The position numbers were made by a program, and so were the translations under genes. The notes under the pieces are model-generated. The model was given only the letters and a program-made list of their open reading frames with translations, did no database searches and was not told where the DNA came from. This document shows positions 14,772 to 14,951 of a stretch of 14,951 nt of DNA, piece after piece (within the stretch, counting starts at the first letter, position 1; every line of letters starts with the position of its first letter). The stretch lies in assembly GCA_002307215.1 (NCBI GenBank), contig DBTU01000052.1:19551-34501 (forward strand), read 5' to 3'. Source of the stretch: Lachnoclostridium sp. UBA1308 (lineage in GTDB: Bacteria; Bacillota; Clostridia; Lachnospirales; Lachnospiraceae).

Positions 14772-14801
14772 AATTATGTATTCATTGGGTAAAAGTGATG
14801 C
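14772..14801 (-). promoter_or_regulatory. Possible sigma-G promoter of gpr
   Basis: On the minus strand: GCATC (14801-14797), 18-base spacer, CATAATT (14778-14772). The sigma-G consensus is GHATR and CATNHTA, so one base differs in each box. Forespore expression of gpr is established for the family. The predicted start lies a few bases before 14766. Confidence 0.45.
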
Positions 14802-14876
14802 AATGTTACTTGAGAATCGAGGTAAATATTTGTTGCAGTTCAGCCTTCAAAGAGATGTATCCAGACTGGGAAAAAA

Positions 14877-14951
14877 TGATTTCCATATAGGAGTATTTGC
14901 ATACGAATTACGTAATGCAACTTAGCGAAAGCGGCTCCTATATGGAAACAT
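14877..14951. repeat. Large hairpin element at the window edge
   Basis: TTTCCATATAGGAG (14880-14893) and its exact complement (14935-14948) form a 14-bp stem, extended by ATG/CAT beyond one bulged A. The 41-base interior holds a second hairpin, TTGCAT-ACG (14897-14905) with CGT-A-ATGCAA (14911-14920), and the mini-hairpin GC-GAAA-GC (14925-14932). On the minus strand the outer stem is followed by TCATTTTTTC, so it could terminate a gene beyond the edge. Its outer ten bases also occur at window positions 1-10, suggesting a repeated element. Confidence 0.6.

Noticed and set aside
1..14951. CRISPR array, tRNA, rRNA or transposase gene
   Set aside because: No regularly spaced repeats, cloverleaf, rRNA signature or transposase-like protein seen on either strand.

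Overview
The window is a piece of chromosome from a low-GC, endospore-forming Firmicute, most likely a clostridial Lachnospiraceae member. The evidence is the gene order gpr-spoIIP-lepA-hemW-hrcA-grpE-dnaK-dnaJ-prmA-rsmE, which is typical of Clostridia, the HrcA/CIRCE heat-shock control, and the spore genes gpr and spoIIP. All eleven recognisable genes are on the minus strand, so the cluster reads from right to left.

From the right edge, in transcription order: a hairpin-rich repeat-like sequence at the very edge; gpr (spore protease) with a forespore-type promoter and probably a TTG start; spoIIP (engulfment hydrolase); lepA (EF4) with its own strong promoter; hemW (radical-SAM haem chaperone family) with an unusual repetitive N-terminal extension; then a gene foreign to this neighbourhood, a secreted wall-anchored protein with a PKTG sorting signal, its own promoter and its own terminator. 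Next is the heat-shock operon hrcA-grpE-dnaK-dnaJ with a textbook sigma-A promoter and CIRCE operator, ended by a strong terminator after dnaJ. After that come prmA (ribosomal protein L11 methyltransferase), with its own promoter, and rsmE (16S rRNA m3U1498 methyltransferase). The shared theme is protein folding, translation quality and ribosome modification, with two sporulation genes at the upstream end.

The coding genes are mostly ordinary. The interest lies in the spacers, which are unusually long for this cluster and full of folded DNA. The dnaK-dnaJ spacer holds a 96-bp element with imperfect terminal inverted repeats and a perfect 8-bp flanking direct repeat, which looks like a MITE. 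The dnaJ-prmA spacer holds a nested structure of about 158 bp that pairs better as plus-strand RNA, antisense to the operon. The spacer between hrcA and the wall-protein gene holds another folded element of about 150 bp. The prmA-rsmE spacer holds a perfect Bacillus-type LexA box (GAACATATGTTC) overlapping the -35 of a strong minus-strand promoter, with a 47-codon open frame and a perfect 17-bp hairpin just downstream. That last arrangement, a possible SOS-induced small RNA or small hydrophobic peptide, is the best candidate here for something undescribed. It is unproven: the small frame has no ribosome binding site. I saw no tRNA, rRNA, CRISPR array or transposase gene.
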